Source of the DNA: an uncultured Thermomicrobiales bacterium
GTDB lineage: Bacteria > Chloroflexota > Chloroflexia > Thermomicrobiales > UBA6265
NCBI GenBank assembly: GCA_902806395.1
Contig: CADCWH010000120.1
Coordinates: forward strand, 1-5,695
Direction of reading: 5' to 3'
Length of the DNA stretch: 5,695 bases
A model generated the notes under the pieces. That model did not search any database. It was not told where the DNA came from and saw only the letters and a program-made list of their open reading frames with translations. This document shows, piece by piece, positions 5,170-5,695 of this stretch. The position numbers and the translations under genes were made by a program. Position 1 is the first letter of the stretch; every line of letters begins with the position of its first letter.

Positions 5170-5695
5170 ATGCAGAACCGTGGGCGAGGGTCGGGCAGGC
5201 CACCGGGAATCCGAGTCCATGGGGGTGGAATCCCCCGGCCGGTCCAGTCCGAGCCCACGCTCCCGGTCGATGAGGGAGTCCCTGCCGACGGACAGGACGA
5301 GCGCGACCGGCGGCCGTCAGTTTCGGCCACTTCTCCTGCCGTAGTGAACCAGGGTCCCGAAGCGCGTGCCGTACCGGGTGGTCGCCCGGCCCAGCCCCCG
5401 GCTCCGGCCCCGTCCCACGCGGAACCAGTGGTGCCCGCGGTACGCGGCACCACCGTGGCGAACGACCCGTTCGACGATGAGATCGATGGGAACGAGTTTT
5501 CGTCGTTCGCCAGGATAAAGGTGATCGGAGTCGGGGGGGGCGGCGGCAACGCGGTCAACCGGATGATCCGGGCCGGGGTGGAGAACGTCGAGTTCGTCGC
5601 CGTCAACACCGATGCCCAGGCCCTGCTGAACAACGAGGCGCCGACGGCAGTCCGGATCGGCGACAAGCTGACCAAGGGCCTCGGCGCCGGTGGGC
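5170..5695 (+). CDS. ftsZ: Cell division protein FtsZ, 3'-truncated by window edge, with long N-terminal extension
   Basis: Tubulin-like GTPase that polymerises into the division ring. From ATG 5170, 175 residues are visible and the frame runs off the window. The core starts at IKVIGV (116-121), followed by the Gly-rich nucleotide-binding loop [13 protein letters not shown] (120-132), [14 protein letters not shown] and [14 protein letters not shown], all diagnostic of FtsZ; the tubulin signature GGGTGTG would lie beyond the edge. Typical FtsZ has some 10-15 residues before the IKVIGVGG block; here 115 precede it, rich in Pro, Gly, Arg, Ala and Val, and probably disordered. An in-frame stop at 5146-5148 limits the start to ATG 5155, ATG 5170 or later GTGs. 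ATG 5170 is chosen for its ribosome-binding site. GTG 5455 (MANDPFDDE...) would give a normal-length N-terminus but has no visible ribosome-binding site. Third-position GC in the extension is lower (about 73%) than in the body of typical genes here. FtsZ identity is secure; the start is uncertain. Confidence 0.9.
   Translation, partial: MQNRGRGSGRPPGIRVHGGGIPRPVQSEPTLPVDEGVPADGQDERDRRPSVSATSPAVVNQGPEARAVPGGRPAQPPAPAPSHAEPVVPAVRGTTVANDPFDDEIDGNEFSSFARIKVIGVGGGGGNAVNRMIRAGVENVEFVAVNTDAQALLNNEAPTAVRIGDKLTKGLGAGG

Noticed and set aside
4986..5675. A 229-codon minus-strand frame opposite ftsZ and its leader
   Set aside because: It mirrors the ftsZ coding frame, has no family resemblance I can see, and shares no ribosome site or operon logic.
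1..5695. CRISPR array, tRNA, rRNA, insertion sequence or prophage signature
   Set aside because: No regularly spaced repeats, no cloverleaf-like arms with TTC-type loops, no transposase motifs and no terminal inverted repeats with target duplications were seen.

Overview
This window is high-GC DNA (roughly 70% by eye) carrying part of a dcw-type (division and cell wall) cluster. Everything recognisable lies on the + strand, in the order murD (3' part only), a fused murC-murB, ddl, a 295-nt gap, then ftsZ (5' part only). The proteins are clear family members with their key motifs intact, so this is a housekeeping locus and not a mobile or defence island. The organism is probably a high-GC, non-proteobacterial lineage. 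The style of the MurC and FtsZ sequences, and the lack of ftsQ and ftsA before ftsZ, made me think of Chloroflexota (Thermomicrobia-like), but this is an inference from memory and lineage confidence is low.

Region by region: (1) 2-1111 encodes the last two domains of MurD, which adds D-Glu to UDP-MurNAc-L-Ala. (2) 1108-3726 is one 872-codon frame holding a complete MurC (L-Ala ligase) joined by a disordered linker of about 70 residues to a complete type II MurB (the FAD reductase that makes UDP-MurNAc, MurC's substrate). (3) 3738-4874 is a complete D-Ala-D-Ala ligase with all expected catalytic residues. (4) 4875-5169 contains no convincing gene. It begins with a 10-bp GC-rich hairpin that overlaps the ddl stop, then has two adjacent inverted repeats leading into an extended -10 promoter motif, then a leader of about 170 nt. 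(5) 5170-5695 is the start of ftsZ, with an unusually long, Pro/Gly/Arg-rich N-terminal extension ahead of the GTPase core.

The first three genes form a tight, probably translationally coupled operon: a 4-bp GTGA overlap at murD/murC and an 11-bp gap before ddl. Together they cover successive cytoplasmic steps of peptidoglycan precursor synthesis: MurB, then MurC, then MurD, plus the D-Ala-D-Ala dipeptide used by MurF. ftsZ appears to be separated as its own transcription unit, with a hairpin and a promoter with operator-like palindromes in between. The items most worth a second look are the MurC-MurB fusion, the FtsZ N-terminal extension, the palindromes over the putative ftsZ promoter, and the absence of ftsW/murG and ftsQ/ftsA from their usual positions. 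I did not find an entirely new system here.
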